Below are positions 1-50,407 of a stretch of 64,000 nucleotides of DNA, piece by piece (position 1 is the stretch's first letter; the number at the start of each line of letters is the position of its first letter). This stretch comes from Ridgeia piscesae. Lineage: Eukaryota; Annelida; Polychaeta; Sabellida; Siboglinidae. Both the position numbers and the translations under genes were made by a program. The notes beneath the pieces are model-generated. The model had not been told where the DNA came from and did not search any database. It saw only the letters and a program-made list of their open reading frames with translations. The stretch spans positions 489,001-553,000 of the forward strand of contig JAODUO010000154.1 of the NCBI GenBank assembly GCA_025642075.2, in the 5' to 3' direction.

Positions 1-1243
1 GTTCAGTGTGTTGGGTCTGTGTTCAGTGTGTTGGGTCTGTGTTCAGTGTGTTGGGTCTGTGTTGGGTGTGTTGGGTCTGTGTTCAGTGTGTTATCTGTGT
101 GTAGTGTGTTGGGTCTGTGTTTGGTGTGCTGGGTCTATGTGCAGTGTGATGGGTCTGTGTTGTGTGTATTGAGTCTGTGTTTGGTGTGTTGGGTCTGTGT
201 TCAGTGTGTTATCTGTGTGTAGTGTGTTGGGTCTGTGTTTGGTGTGCTGGGTCTATGTGCAGTGTGTTGGGTCTGTGTTGTGTGTGTTGAGTCTGTGTTT
301 GGTGTGTTGGGTCTGTGTGTTGGGTCTGTGCTGGGTCTGTGTTGGGTCTGTGTTCAGTGTGTTGTGTCTGTGTTGGGTGTGTGTTGGGTGTGTTGGGTCT
401 GTGTGCAGTGTGTTGGGGTCTGTGTTGGGTCTGTTGGGTCTGTGTGCAGTGTGTTGGGGTCTGTGTTGGGTGTGTTGGGTCTGTGTTCAGTGTGTTGGGT
501 CTGTGTTCAGTGTGTTGGGTCTGTGTTCAGTTTGTTGGGTCTGTGTTCAGTGTGTTGGGTCTGTGTTCAGTGTGTTGGGTCTGTGTTCAGTGTGTTGGGT
601 CTGTGTTCAGTGTGTTGGGTCTGTGTTCAGTGTGTTGGGTGTGTTGGGTCTGTGTTCAGTGTGTTGGGTCTGTGTTCAGTGTGTTGGGTCTGTGTTCAGT
701 GTGTTGGGTCTGTGTTAAGTGTGTTGGGTGTGTTGGGTCTGTGTTCAGTGTGTTGGGTCTGTGTTCAATGTGTTGGGTGTGTGTTCAGTGTGTTGGGTCT
801 GTGTTCAGTGTGTTGGGTGTGTTGGGTCTGTGTTCAGTGTGTTGGGTCTGTGTTCAGTGTGTTGGGTGTGTGGGTGTGTTGGGTGTGTGTTCAGTGTGTT
901 GGGTGTGTGTTCAGTGTGTTGGGTCTGTGTTCAGTGTGTTGGGTGTGTTGGGTCTGTGTTCAGTGTGTTGGGTGTGTGTTCAGTGTGTTGGGTCTGTGTT
1001 CAGTGTGTTGGGTGTGTGTTCAGTGTGTTGGGTCTGTGTTCAGTGTGTTGGGTGTGTTGGGTCTGTGTTCAGTGTGTTGGGTGTGTGTTCAGTGTGTTGG
1101 GTCTGTGTTCAGTGTGTTGGGTGTGTGCTCAGTGTGTTGGGTCTGTGTTCAGTGTGTTGGGTCTGTGTTCAGTGTGTTGGGTCTGTGTTCAGTGTGTTGG
1201 GTGTGTTGGGTGTGTGTTCAGTGTGTTGTTGTGCAGTATGTAG
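1..1243 (+). repeat. 20-bp GT-rich minisatellite
   Basis: The unit is TGTTGGGTCTGTGTTCAGTG with frequent 10-bp half units. It runs off the left edge and ends about 40 bp before the first exon. About 60 copies are visible. Cys/Val-rich frames through it are artefacts. Confidence 0.95.
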
Positions 1244-1282
1244 TGTAGACATGTTGTTGTACATGGTGTTGTTGTCTTGTAG

Positions 1283-40463
<39,181 letters not shown>

Positions 40464-40703
40464 CACCACAGTGGCTCAGGAGGAAGTGACAGTGCTGCCA
40501 TCTAGTGGACTGCCTCTGATGGCGTAGAACATGCAACGTTGTGTATAAAACACAGAGTATTATATTGATGATACGTGTCAGCCAATCAGCCTCCGGCGTT
40601 GCAGTCGCTGCGGGACCGTGGAAGAACTGAACGTTTCTTCAGGTCATTTGTGGCATGACACTTTGTAAACGAGAAATCCTTAAAAGTGCAAAGAAAAAAT
40701 AAA
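40464..40703 (+). other. 3' UTR and poly(A) signal of the ANKRD26-like gene
   Basis: After the stop, an AATAAA hexamer sits at 40698-40703 in an A-rich stretch. Cleavage would be expected some 10-30 bp later. The rest of 40704-41587 is unique AT-rich DNA in which I see no gene. Confidence 0.6.
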
Positions 40704-41587
40704 AGTAAAAATATGGAGTAATTAATTAAAACAAGTTAAAGTATGAAAACTGGAAACGGCAGTTGTGATCAATTTTATATAAAAGTGAAAACGATAACAT
40801 GTTGTGAACTCAGCATGTCACGTCATGTTTTGTGTTTGTGATGTCATCATGCGAGTCATGTCTCAACCGTGACCCGAAGGTCAAGGTTGTAAGTGTTTTA
40901 TGATGAAATGCACCATATAATTTTATGTCTCTATTGCATAGTTTCCTTGTCACAGATAGTAGGTAATTGTTCAAAGTGTGGTTCAGTTAACCATGGTAGC
41001 CTTGTTGACCTGTTGCTGGTGTCTGGGTACATTGTGTTCTATATGTTCTGCACTGGGTCACCACTTTTCGTTTTTTGCGGTTTTTTCAATTGTGAATCCT
41101 ATTTAGGGTATTTTCGATACTATTGTCTATGATTAGGGTTCAATTATGCCCCATGACATATGTTGCAAAGGCAGGAATCCCTGTTACAAACTCTAATTAG
41201 GATAGCATTGTCAAATATGCAGTCATGGTTTTGGTGAAATGAATATGAACACCATTATAGCAGAACACAGATGTTTTTGCCTAACACAGAGTTGAGAGAG
41301 GGCGGTAATCACATCATCAGTGATGTCACCATACTGGCCATTTGCCACACAATATATCTGAAGTTATTCTGTCATGTAGGTTTTGATCAGTCCTCTCACC
41401 TGCATACAGGTCCGGAGGTTACAGTATTGAAGAAATAGCAAACAAACGATATAACATTTGATATAATTACACAAAAACATTACAAGATTTTTTTTAAAGA
41501 GGACAGAAAATGTGCAAATGCTGGGGTTAGGTTGTGGTGATGATTGGTTCTTGTGATGTGGTCATGGAGTGCACGGACATGGTTCAG

Positions 41588-44500
41588 CTGGTCTTGGACT
41601 TGATGCCAGGTGACAGTCAACAGGCAACAGGGGAGTTCTTTGGACTTGATGCCAGGTGACAGTCAACAGGCAACACGGGAGTTCTTTGGACTTGATGCCA
41701 GGTGACAGCCAACAGGCGACAGGGGAGTTCTTTGGACTTGATGCCAGGTGACAGCCAACAGGCAACAGGGGAGTTCTTTGGACTTGATGCCAGGTGACAG
41801 TCAACAGGCAACACGGGAGTTCTTTGGACTTGATGCCAGGTGACAGCCAACAGGCGACAGGGGAGTTCTTTGGACTTGATGCCAGGTGACAGTCAACAGG
41901 CAACAGGGGAGTTCTTTGGACTTGATGCCAGGTGACAGTCAACAGGCAACAGGGGAGTTCTTTGGACTTGATGCCAGGTGACAGCCAACAGGCAACAGGG
42001 GAGTTCTTTGGACTTGATGCCAGGTGACAGTCAACAGGCAACAGGGGAGTTCTTTGGACTTGATGCCAGGTGACAGTCAACAGGCAACAGGGGAGTTCTT
42101 TGGACTTGATGCCAGGTGACAGCCAACAGGCAACAGGGGAGTTCTTTGGACTTGATGCCAGGTGACAGCCAACAGGCAACAGGGGAGTTCTTTGGACTTG
42201 ATGCCAGGTGACAGCCAACAGGCAACAGGGGAGTTCTTTGGACTTGATGCCAGGTGACAGCCAACAGGCAACAGGGGAGTTCTTTGGACTTGATGCCAGG
42301 TGACAGTCAACAGGCAACAGGGGAGTTCTTTGGACTTGATGCCAGGTGACAGTCAACAGGCAACAGGGGAGTTCTTTGGACTTGATGCCAGGTGACAGCC
42401 AACAGGCAACAGGGGAGTTCTTTGGACTTGATGCCAGGTGACAGTCAACAGGCAACAGGGGAGTTCTTTGGACTTGATGCCAGGTGACAGCCAACAGGCA
42501 ACACGGGAGTTCTTTGGACTTGATGCCAGGTGACAGCCAACAGGCAACACGGGAGTTCTTTGGACTTGATGCCAGGTGACAGTCAACAGGCAACAGGGGA
42601 GTTCTTTGGACTTGATGCCAGGTGACAGCCAACAGGCAACAGGGGAGTTCTTTGGACTTGATGCCAGGTGACAGCCAACAGGCAACAGGGGAGTTCTTTG
42701 GACTTGATGCCAGGTGACAGCCAACAGGCAACAGGGGAGTTCTTTGGACTTGATGCCAGGTGACAGCCAACAGGCAACAGGGGAGTTCTTTGGACTTGAT
42801 GCCAGGTGACAGCCAACAGGCAACAGGGGAGTTCTTTGGACTTGATGCCAGGTGACAGCCAACAGGCAACAGGGGAGTTCTTTGGACTTGATGCCAGGTG
42901 ACAGCCAACAGGCAACAGGGGAGTTCTTTGGACTTGATGCCAGGTGACAGCCAACAGGCAACAGGGGAGTTCTTTGGATTGATGCCAGGGACAGTCAACA
43001 GGCAAAGGGGTTCTTTGGACTTGACCAGGTGACAGCCAACATGAGCGGGTTCTTGGACTTGAGCCAGGTGACAGTACAGTCAAGCCAGGTTCTTTGGACT
43101 TGACCAGGTGACAGTCCAATCAGCCGGGTTCTTTGGACTTGAAACCCGGACAGCAGACTTAGGCCGGTCTTTGGACTTGAAAAGGGGACAGTTGGATACA
43201 GGTGACAGCAAGCAACTTTGGACTTTTGCCAGGTGACAGCCAACAGGCAACAGGGGAGTTCTTTGGACTTGATGCCAGGTGACAGCCAACAGGCAACAGG
43301 GGAGTTCTTTGGACTTGATGCCAGGTGACAGCCAACAGGCAACAGGGGAGTTCTTTGGACTTGATGCCAGGTGACAGCCAACAGGCAACAGGGGAGTTCT
43401 TTGGACTTGATGCCAGGTGACAGTCAACAGGCAACAGGGGAGTTCTTTGGACTTGATGCCAGGTGACAGCCAACAGGCAACAGGGGAGTTCTTTGGACTT
43501 GATGCCAGGTGACAGTCAACAGGCAACAGGGGAGTTCTTTGGACTTGATGCCAGCCAACAGGCAACAGGGGAGTTCTTTGGACTTGATGCCAGGTGACAG
43601 CCAACAGGCAACAGGGGAGTTCTTTGGACTTTATGCCAGGTGACAGCCAACAGGCAACAGGGGAGTTCTTTGGACTTGATGCCAGGTGACAGCCAACAGG
43701 CAACAGGGGAGTTCTTGGACTTGATGCCAGGTGACAGCCAACAGGCAACAGGGGAGTTCTTTGGACTTGATGCCAGGTGACAGCAACAGGCAACAGGGGA
43801 GTTCTTTGGACTTGATGCCAGGTGACAGCCAACAGGCAACAGGGGAGTTCTTTGGACTTGATGCCAGGTGACAGCCAACAGGCAACAGGGGAGTTCTTTG
43901 GACTTGATGCCAGGTGACAGCCAACAGGCAACAGGGGAGTTCTTTGGCTTGATGCCAGGTGACAGCCAACAGGCAACAGGGAGTTCTTGGACTTGATGCC
44001 AGGTGACAGCCAACAGGCAACAGGGGAGTCTTTGGACTTGATGCCAGGTGACAGCCAACAGGCAACAGGGGAGTTCTTTGGACTTGATGCCAGGTGACAG
44101 CCAACAGGCAACAGGGGAGTTCTTTGGACTTGATGCCAGGTGACAGCCAACAGGCAACAGGGGAGTTCTTTGGACTTGATGCCAGGTGACAGCCAACAGG
44201 CAACAGGGGAGTTCTTTGGACTTGATGCCAGGTGACAGCCAACAGGCAACAGGGGAGTTCTTGGACTTGATGCCAGGTGACAGCCAACAGGCAACAGGGG
44301 AGTTCTTTGGACTTGATGCCAGGTGACAGCCAACAGGCAACAGGGGAGTTCTTTGGACTTGATGCCAGGTGACAGCCAACAGGCAACAGGGGAGTTCTTT
44401 GGACTTGATGCCAGGTGACAGTCAACAGGCAACAGGGGAGTTCTTTGGACTTGATGCCAGGTGACAGCCAACAGGCAACAGGGGAGTTCTTTGGACTTGA

Positions 44501-46498
44501 TGCCAGGTGACAGCCAACAGGCAACAGGGAGTTCTTTGGACTTGATGCCAGGTGACAGCCAACAGGCAACAGGGGAGTTCTTTGGACTTGATGCCAGGTG
44601 ACAGCCAACAGGCAACAGGGGAGTTCTTTGGACTTGATGCCAGGTGACAGCCAACAGGCAACAGGGGAGTTCTTTGGACTTGATGCCAGGGACAGCCAAC
44701 AGGCAACAGGGGAGTTCTTTGGACTTGATGCCAGGTGACAGCAACAGGCAACAGGGGAGTTCTTTGGACTTGATGCCAGGTGACAGCCAACAGGCAACAG
44801 GGGAGTTCTTTGGACTTGATGCCAGGTGACAGCCAACAGGCAACAGGGGAGTTCTTTGACTTGATGCCAGGTGACAGCCAACAGGCAACAGGGAGTTCTT
44901 GGGACTGATGCCATATAAAACAGGCAAATTTATTTCTTTGGACTTGATGCCAGGTGACAGCAACAGGCAACAGGGGAGTTCTTTGGACTTGATGCCAGGT
45001 GACAGCCAACAGGCAACAGGGGAGTTCTTTGGACTTGATGCCAGGTGACAGCAACAGGCAACAGGGGAGTTCTTTGGACTTGATGCCAGGTGACATCCAA
45101 CAGGCAACAGGGGAGTTCTTTGGACTTGATGCCAGGTGACAGCCAACAGGCAACAGGGGAGTTCTTTGGACTTGATGCCAGGTGACAGTCAACAGGCAAC
45201 AGGGGAGTTCTTTGGACTTGATGCCAGGTGACAGCCAACAGGCAACAGGGGAGTTCTTTGGACTTGATGCCAGGTGACAGCCAACAGGCAACAGGGGAGT
45301 TCTTTGGACTTGATGCCAGGTGACAGCCAACAGGCAACAGGGGAGTTCTTTGGACTTGATGCCAGGTGACAGTCAACAGGCAACAGGGGAGTTCTTTGGA
45401 CTTGATGCCAGGTGACAGCAACAGGCAACAGGGGAGTTCTTTGGACTTGATGCCAGGTGACAGCCAACAGGCAACAGGGGAGTTCTTTGGACTTGATGCC
45501 AGGTGACAGCCAACAGGCAACAGGGGAGTTCTTTGGACTTGATGCCAGGTGACAGCCAACAGGCAACAGGGGAGTTCTTTGGACTTGATGCCAGGTGACA
45601 GTCAACAGGCAACAGGGGAGTTCTTTGGACTTGATGCCAGGTGACAGCCAACAGGCAACAGGGGAGTTCTTTGGACTTGATGCCAGGTGACAGCCAACAG
45701 GCAACAGGGGAGTTCTTTGGACTTGATGCCAGGTGACAGTCAACAGGCAACAGGGGAGTTCTTTGGACTTGATGCCAGGTGACAGCCAACAGGCAACAGG
45801 GGAGTTCTTTGGACTTGATGCCAGGTGACAGTCAACAGGCAACAGGGGAGTTCTTTGGACTTGATGCCAGGTGACAGCCAACAGGCAACAGGGGAGTTCT
45901 TTGGACTTGATGCCAGGTGACAGCCAACAGGCAACAGGGGAGTTCTTTGGACTTGATGCCAGGTGACAGCCAACAGGCAACAGGGGAGTTCTTTGGACTT
46001 GATGCCAGGTGACAGCCAACAGGCAACAGGGGAGTTCTTTGGACTTGATGCCAGGTGACAGTCAACAGGCAACAGGGGAGTTCTTTGGACTTGATGCCAG
46101 GTGACAGCCAACAGGCAACAGGGGAGTTCTTTGGACTTGATGCCAGGTGACAGCCAACAGGCAACAGGGGAGTTCTTTGGACTTGATGCCAGGTGACAGC
46201 CAACAGGCAACAGGGGAGTTCTTTGGACTTGATGCCAGGTGACAGCCAACAGGCAACAGGGGAGTTCTTTGGACTTGATGCCAGGTGACAGCCAACAGGC
46301 AACAGGGGAGTTCTTTGGACTTGATGCCAGGTGACAGTCAACAGGCAACAGGGGAGTTCTTTGGACTTGATGCCAGGTGACAGCCAACAGGCAACAGGGG
46401 AGTTCTTTGGACTTGATGCCAGGTGACAGCCAACAGGCAACAGGGGAGTTCTTTGGACTTGATGCCAGGTGACAGCCAACAGGCAACAGGGGAGTTCT
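41588..46498 (+). repeat. 46-bp satellite downstream of the ANKRD26-like gene
   Basis: Unit TTCTTTGGACTTGATGCCAG then GTGACAGCCAACAGGCAACA GGGGAG, about 107 copies over 4.9 kb. Main variants are AGTCAAC/AGCCAAC and CAGGGG/CACGGG. Corrupted segments at 42985-43225 and 44905-44940. The largest array by copy number whose unit exceeds 40 bp, apart from the 86-bp array. Confidence 0.97.
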
Positions 46499-46807
46499 TG
46501 GGCTAGCTGCAATGCCATATTTATAAAGCAGTGTCTATATATTTATTATTTTTTATTTATTTATACTTGTAGAGTTTAGAATGCAGTAGCAAATTCAAAC
46601 AACAGTTTATGCAACTTGACAGTGCTGAGCCAGAACAGAATGCTTCTCACAACACTTGAGAACAACATGGAAACTGGTTCACATTGTTGGTCAGAGACAT
46701 CCTTAGTCTGCAGGGATGGACGAGCTAGACCGGGGGAGACTGGTCAGTCGTGTTACATCACCACGTAATGTGTACACTTCTGTGCCACCTTCTTACACTC
46801 CCAACAC

Positions 46808-47770
46808 AGTGCCAGGTGGCATATCAGTTTTTTGCTATGTCACCAGGTGGTGCATCAGTTCCCAGCTGAATCACCAGGTGGTGTATCAGTTCACAGCTGA
46901 ATCACCAGGTGGTGTATCAGTTCTCAGCTGATTCATAAGGTGGTGCATCAGTTCTCAGCTGAGTCACCAGGTGGCGCATCAGTTCTCAGCTGAATCACCA
47001 GGTGGTGCTTCAGTTCTCAGCTGAGTGACCAGGTGGTGCATCGGATCTCAGCTGAGGGAACAGGTGGCGCATCAGTTCTCAGCTGAGTGACCAGGTGGCG
47101 CATCAGTTCTCAGCTGAATCACCAGGTGGTGCATCAGTTCCCAGTTGAATCACCAGGTTGTGCATCAGTTCTCAGCTGAGGGACCAGGTGGCGCATCAGT
47201 TCTCAGCTAAGTGACCAGGTGGCGCATCAGTTCTCAGCTGAATCACCAGGTGGTGCATCAGTTCTCAGCTGAGGGACCAGGTGGCGCATCAGTTCTCAGC
47301 TGAGGGACCAGGTGGTGCTTCAGTTCTCAGCTGAGTGACCAGGTGGCGCATCAGTTCTCAGCTGAGGGACCAGGTGGTGCTTCAGTTCTCATCTGAGTGA
47401 CCAGGTGGCGCATCAGTTCTCAGCTGAATCACCAGGTGGTGCATCAGTTCCCAGTTGAATCACCAGGTTGTGCATCAGTTCTCAGCTGAGGGACCAGGTG
47501 GCGCATCAGTTCTCAGCTAAGTGACCAGGTGGCGCATCAGTTCTCAGCTGAGGGACCAGGTGGCGCATCAGTTCTCAGCTGAGGGACCAGGTGTTACATC
47601 AGTTCTCGGCTGAGTGACCAGGTGGTGCATCAGTTCTCAGCTGAATCACCAGGTGGTACATCAGTTCTCGGCTGAGTGACCAGGTGGAGCATCAGTTCTC
47701 AGCTGAATCACCAGGTGGTGCATCAGTTCTCGGCTGAGTTACCAGGTGGCGCATCAGTTCTCGGGTGACA
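46808..47770 (+). repeat. 31-bp minisatellite
   Basis: Unit CCAGGTGGTGCATCAGTTCT CAGCTGAATCA, about 31 copies, with GAATCA/GAGTGA/GAGGGA variants. The order of variants partly repeats (47101-47240 against 47411-47550). Confidence 0.95.
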
Positions 47771-49589
47771 GCGAATCAGCCGCCGCTGTCACCTGGTGGT
47801 GCATGTGAAATCATTGTAGTGGTGTAGATATGCACATTTTCTCTTGGGGGATGTGTAATCAATTGGTTTTTAGGTTTCTCAACCTTTTCACAAAATGCAC
47901 ATGGACAGGCACCCACACGGCCCTGACACACGACAGCCACACACACACACATCCACAAAACACATTCAAATTTGCATGTTTTTGTTTGATTTAAATCACT
48001 ACAGTGATTATTTGATTTAAATCACTCGGTACAGCAGTGGACCAATCAGAAGACAGAAAGACTTGGTATAATGTGTCCAGTTCTGTAGATAGAAGACAAC
48101 ACAATTTGTAAATTATAGTGTCTTATTGCCTGTATACATAGCAGGGCTTGATTTTGTAAGTAGTATTTTTTATGTGAAGACCGCAGGATTTGTAAATAGC
48201 TAATGCAAACTAGCATTATTTACTATTTGTAAATAGCTAAAGAAAATAGCACACAATATGGCACACAGGTTGTGATGTTTATTCTGTTTGTTACATTCTG
48301 CTCAAAGTCACAGGATCAGAGATAAAAACAGAACTCATGTATCATGTGTGCTTCAATTACAGTTCTGTTTTGTAACATCACCAATAATCCATACACCTGA
48401 TATCTTATACTTGGTCAAGTCTACCTGTGAGCTAGTTGCTTGTTCACTTTTCTTCTTCCACAGGTGCAATTTCATAAACACCTGCCATATTTGATTTTTG
48501 TGAAGCCCAACATTTGGTCAGGATCATCTAGTGTTTGGCCCACATGGTTGCAGGACAGTGCGCTTGTGCCAAGATCTGCCCACTGGGCAGTCATGAGGGG
48601 TCACAGGTTCATAAATTGTGCAAGAAACCTGAGCAAATTCTCATAGCTGTGGTAGTATTCACCATTGCTATCATTGTTACTAAAATACGATGGGTATATT
48701 TGGAAATACTCTTCATGGCAGCATGGTATATTTTCTATTTAGTTATAGTGATATAACTATGTTTTACTGTGTTCATGTACTGTGGACCTCAGGTCTAAAA
48801 TAAAGTGTTACTGTACTCACAAGCTTGGAATGCTTTTTAAAAATAGGATTTTTAATTAATAACCCCATCTGTAATATATTTAAAAAAAAATTAAGATCTG
48901 GTGTCTGTTTTTACTCCCAGGGATGCACTAGCACTGGAACAGATTTATATTGGGGATCTGAGTCAGCACCACACCGCCTCTTGTATTCTGTTGGTTCCGA
49001 TCAAGAAACAACCTTCAGGCTCTCAAGCAACGTTGGTGCACCCAAAATGCACTAACTTTCTTAAATATTGAGGGTTAATCATATCTCCAGCCCCCTCCCT
49101 AACTATTGAAGGCTCAGCACCCCCAAACCCCTTCTGCCCCAGTTCTGAAGCATAGGTCCTATGCCATGTCGAGACACAAAAAGTGTGCCACCTGGAAATA
49201 CAAAGGCAGATCAATTTGCTTAGAATACAGGTGGAAGGACATGGCTGCTGAATAGGAAAACAATTTGTGTTTAAGGTAGCATATATATATAAACAGTAAT
49301 TAGTGCATATAAACAGTAATATATACTTACAGAAGAAATTGTTATGTATAAAAGTTGAATACTGCAAAGTTTGGATATTGTTCTAAAATGTATCCCGGCT
49401 ATTCTGATTTACAATATGCCGAATGGTAGCATGGGAAAAAAGGATACAAGTAATAATTAATATTTTTCATCTGGAACGAGGGATAAGATAGGACAATGTT
49501 TTGTAGTGATTATGTTTACATTATTGTATAATTTCTTCTTCGGATATATCACCTACCCTCAACTACATAGTTTCCACCCACTGCCATTG
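47771..49589. other. Intergenic unique DNA
   Basis: AT-rich DNA with only short open frames. AATAAA occurs near 48797, but no coding exon supports a gene. No RNA gene recognised. Confidence 0.5.
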
Positions 49590-50100
49590 GTTTGACGGCG
49601 TTCCCTTCATACACAGTGCCAACTGTTCAGACATGTTTATGCCGCTTGTGACCAGAAAGGGGACGTTTTGGTGTTAGTGCGGCGGAAAGCTCAAAAACGC
49701 TCCATGACAACTCCGAACTAGCACTTGAACTCGAAACGGCTCGAGTAAATGAGCGCGCATTACTATTAACATCGATGTGACATTCCTTCACAAACTAATT
49801 TGTTGAATATATAAACATAATAGAGATAACTTTGCGGTAGAGTTGCGTTTGTTGTAAGTATTTGTAACGAGGCGGTGCCTGGATGTTTGCGCATGAAGTA
49901 GTGAGCGATAATATGGGTGATCGACAACGCAACATGGTAGTCGGTGCGCTGTCGGTGTAGACTGTAGTGGGCGATGTCGCGATAAGTGGAGAGTTACGTT
50001 TTTGTGTCCAACAATGCCACTAGGCTGTGGGACAGAGTGTCTCGTAGAAGTGGTTGAAACTGTTGCTGACGCAACGAAGCCTTCAAACTTCTAATTTGAC
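49590..50100 (+). promoter_or_regulatory. CpG-richer stretch, candidate CCNQ promoter/5' UTR
   Basis: By eye this stretch carries about 30 CpG dinucleotides (for example CTCGAAACGGCTCGAG and GGGCGATGTCGCGA), far denser than the surrounding AT-rich DNA. It lies just upstream of the cyclin Q start. A possible 5' UTR exon may end here and join at the TTTGTCAG acceptor at 50294. No TATA box is assigned. Confidence 0.4.
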
Positions 50101-50352
50101 ATAATAAACTTTATTAATACAGTGAGTAAAATGCAATGACAATGTAAAACTTTAGTTACAAATTATCGGAATGTTATATATTAATAAATATACAATTTTT
50201 TTATATGTTGACTAATTCCGGGTGAATGAGTTGTTTATACAAACACCAAAATTGTTATATAAAAACATGCTAAATGTTGCGTTTTATTTGTCAGAACTTG
50301 TCAGACATGGACTTGGTGCAGCGAAAGACACACTGGCAATAACAGATTCAGA

Positions 50353-50407
50353 ATGGCCAACATTAAGAAGCTTCACTTCAAAGTGATTCGGTTCATGACA
50401 GAAGCTG
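50353..50407 (+). CDS. CCNQ: CCNQ exon 1
   Basis: ATG followed by MANIKKLHFKVIRFMTEA, donor GCTG|GTAAGT, phase 1 out. This matches the start of the cyclin fold in cyclin Q. Confidence 0.88.

Noticed and set aside
41562..46518. Minus-strand proteins of 200-688 codons with LAVTWHQVQRTPLLPVGCH repeats
   Set aside because: The 46-bp unit cycles through three frames every 138 bp without stops. No start, domain or splice support.
48288..49367. Short open frames between the satellite arrays and CCNQ
   Set aside because: All are under about 115 codons, have AT-rich composition and no splice-site or family support.
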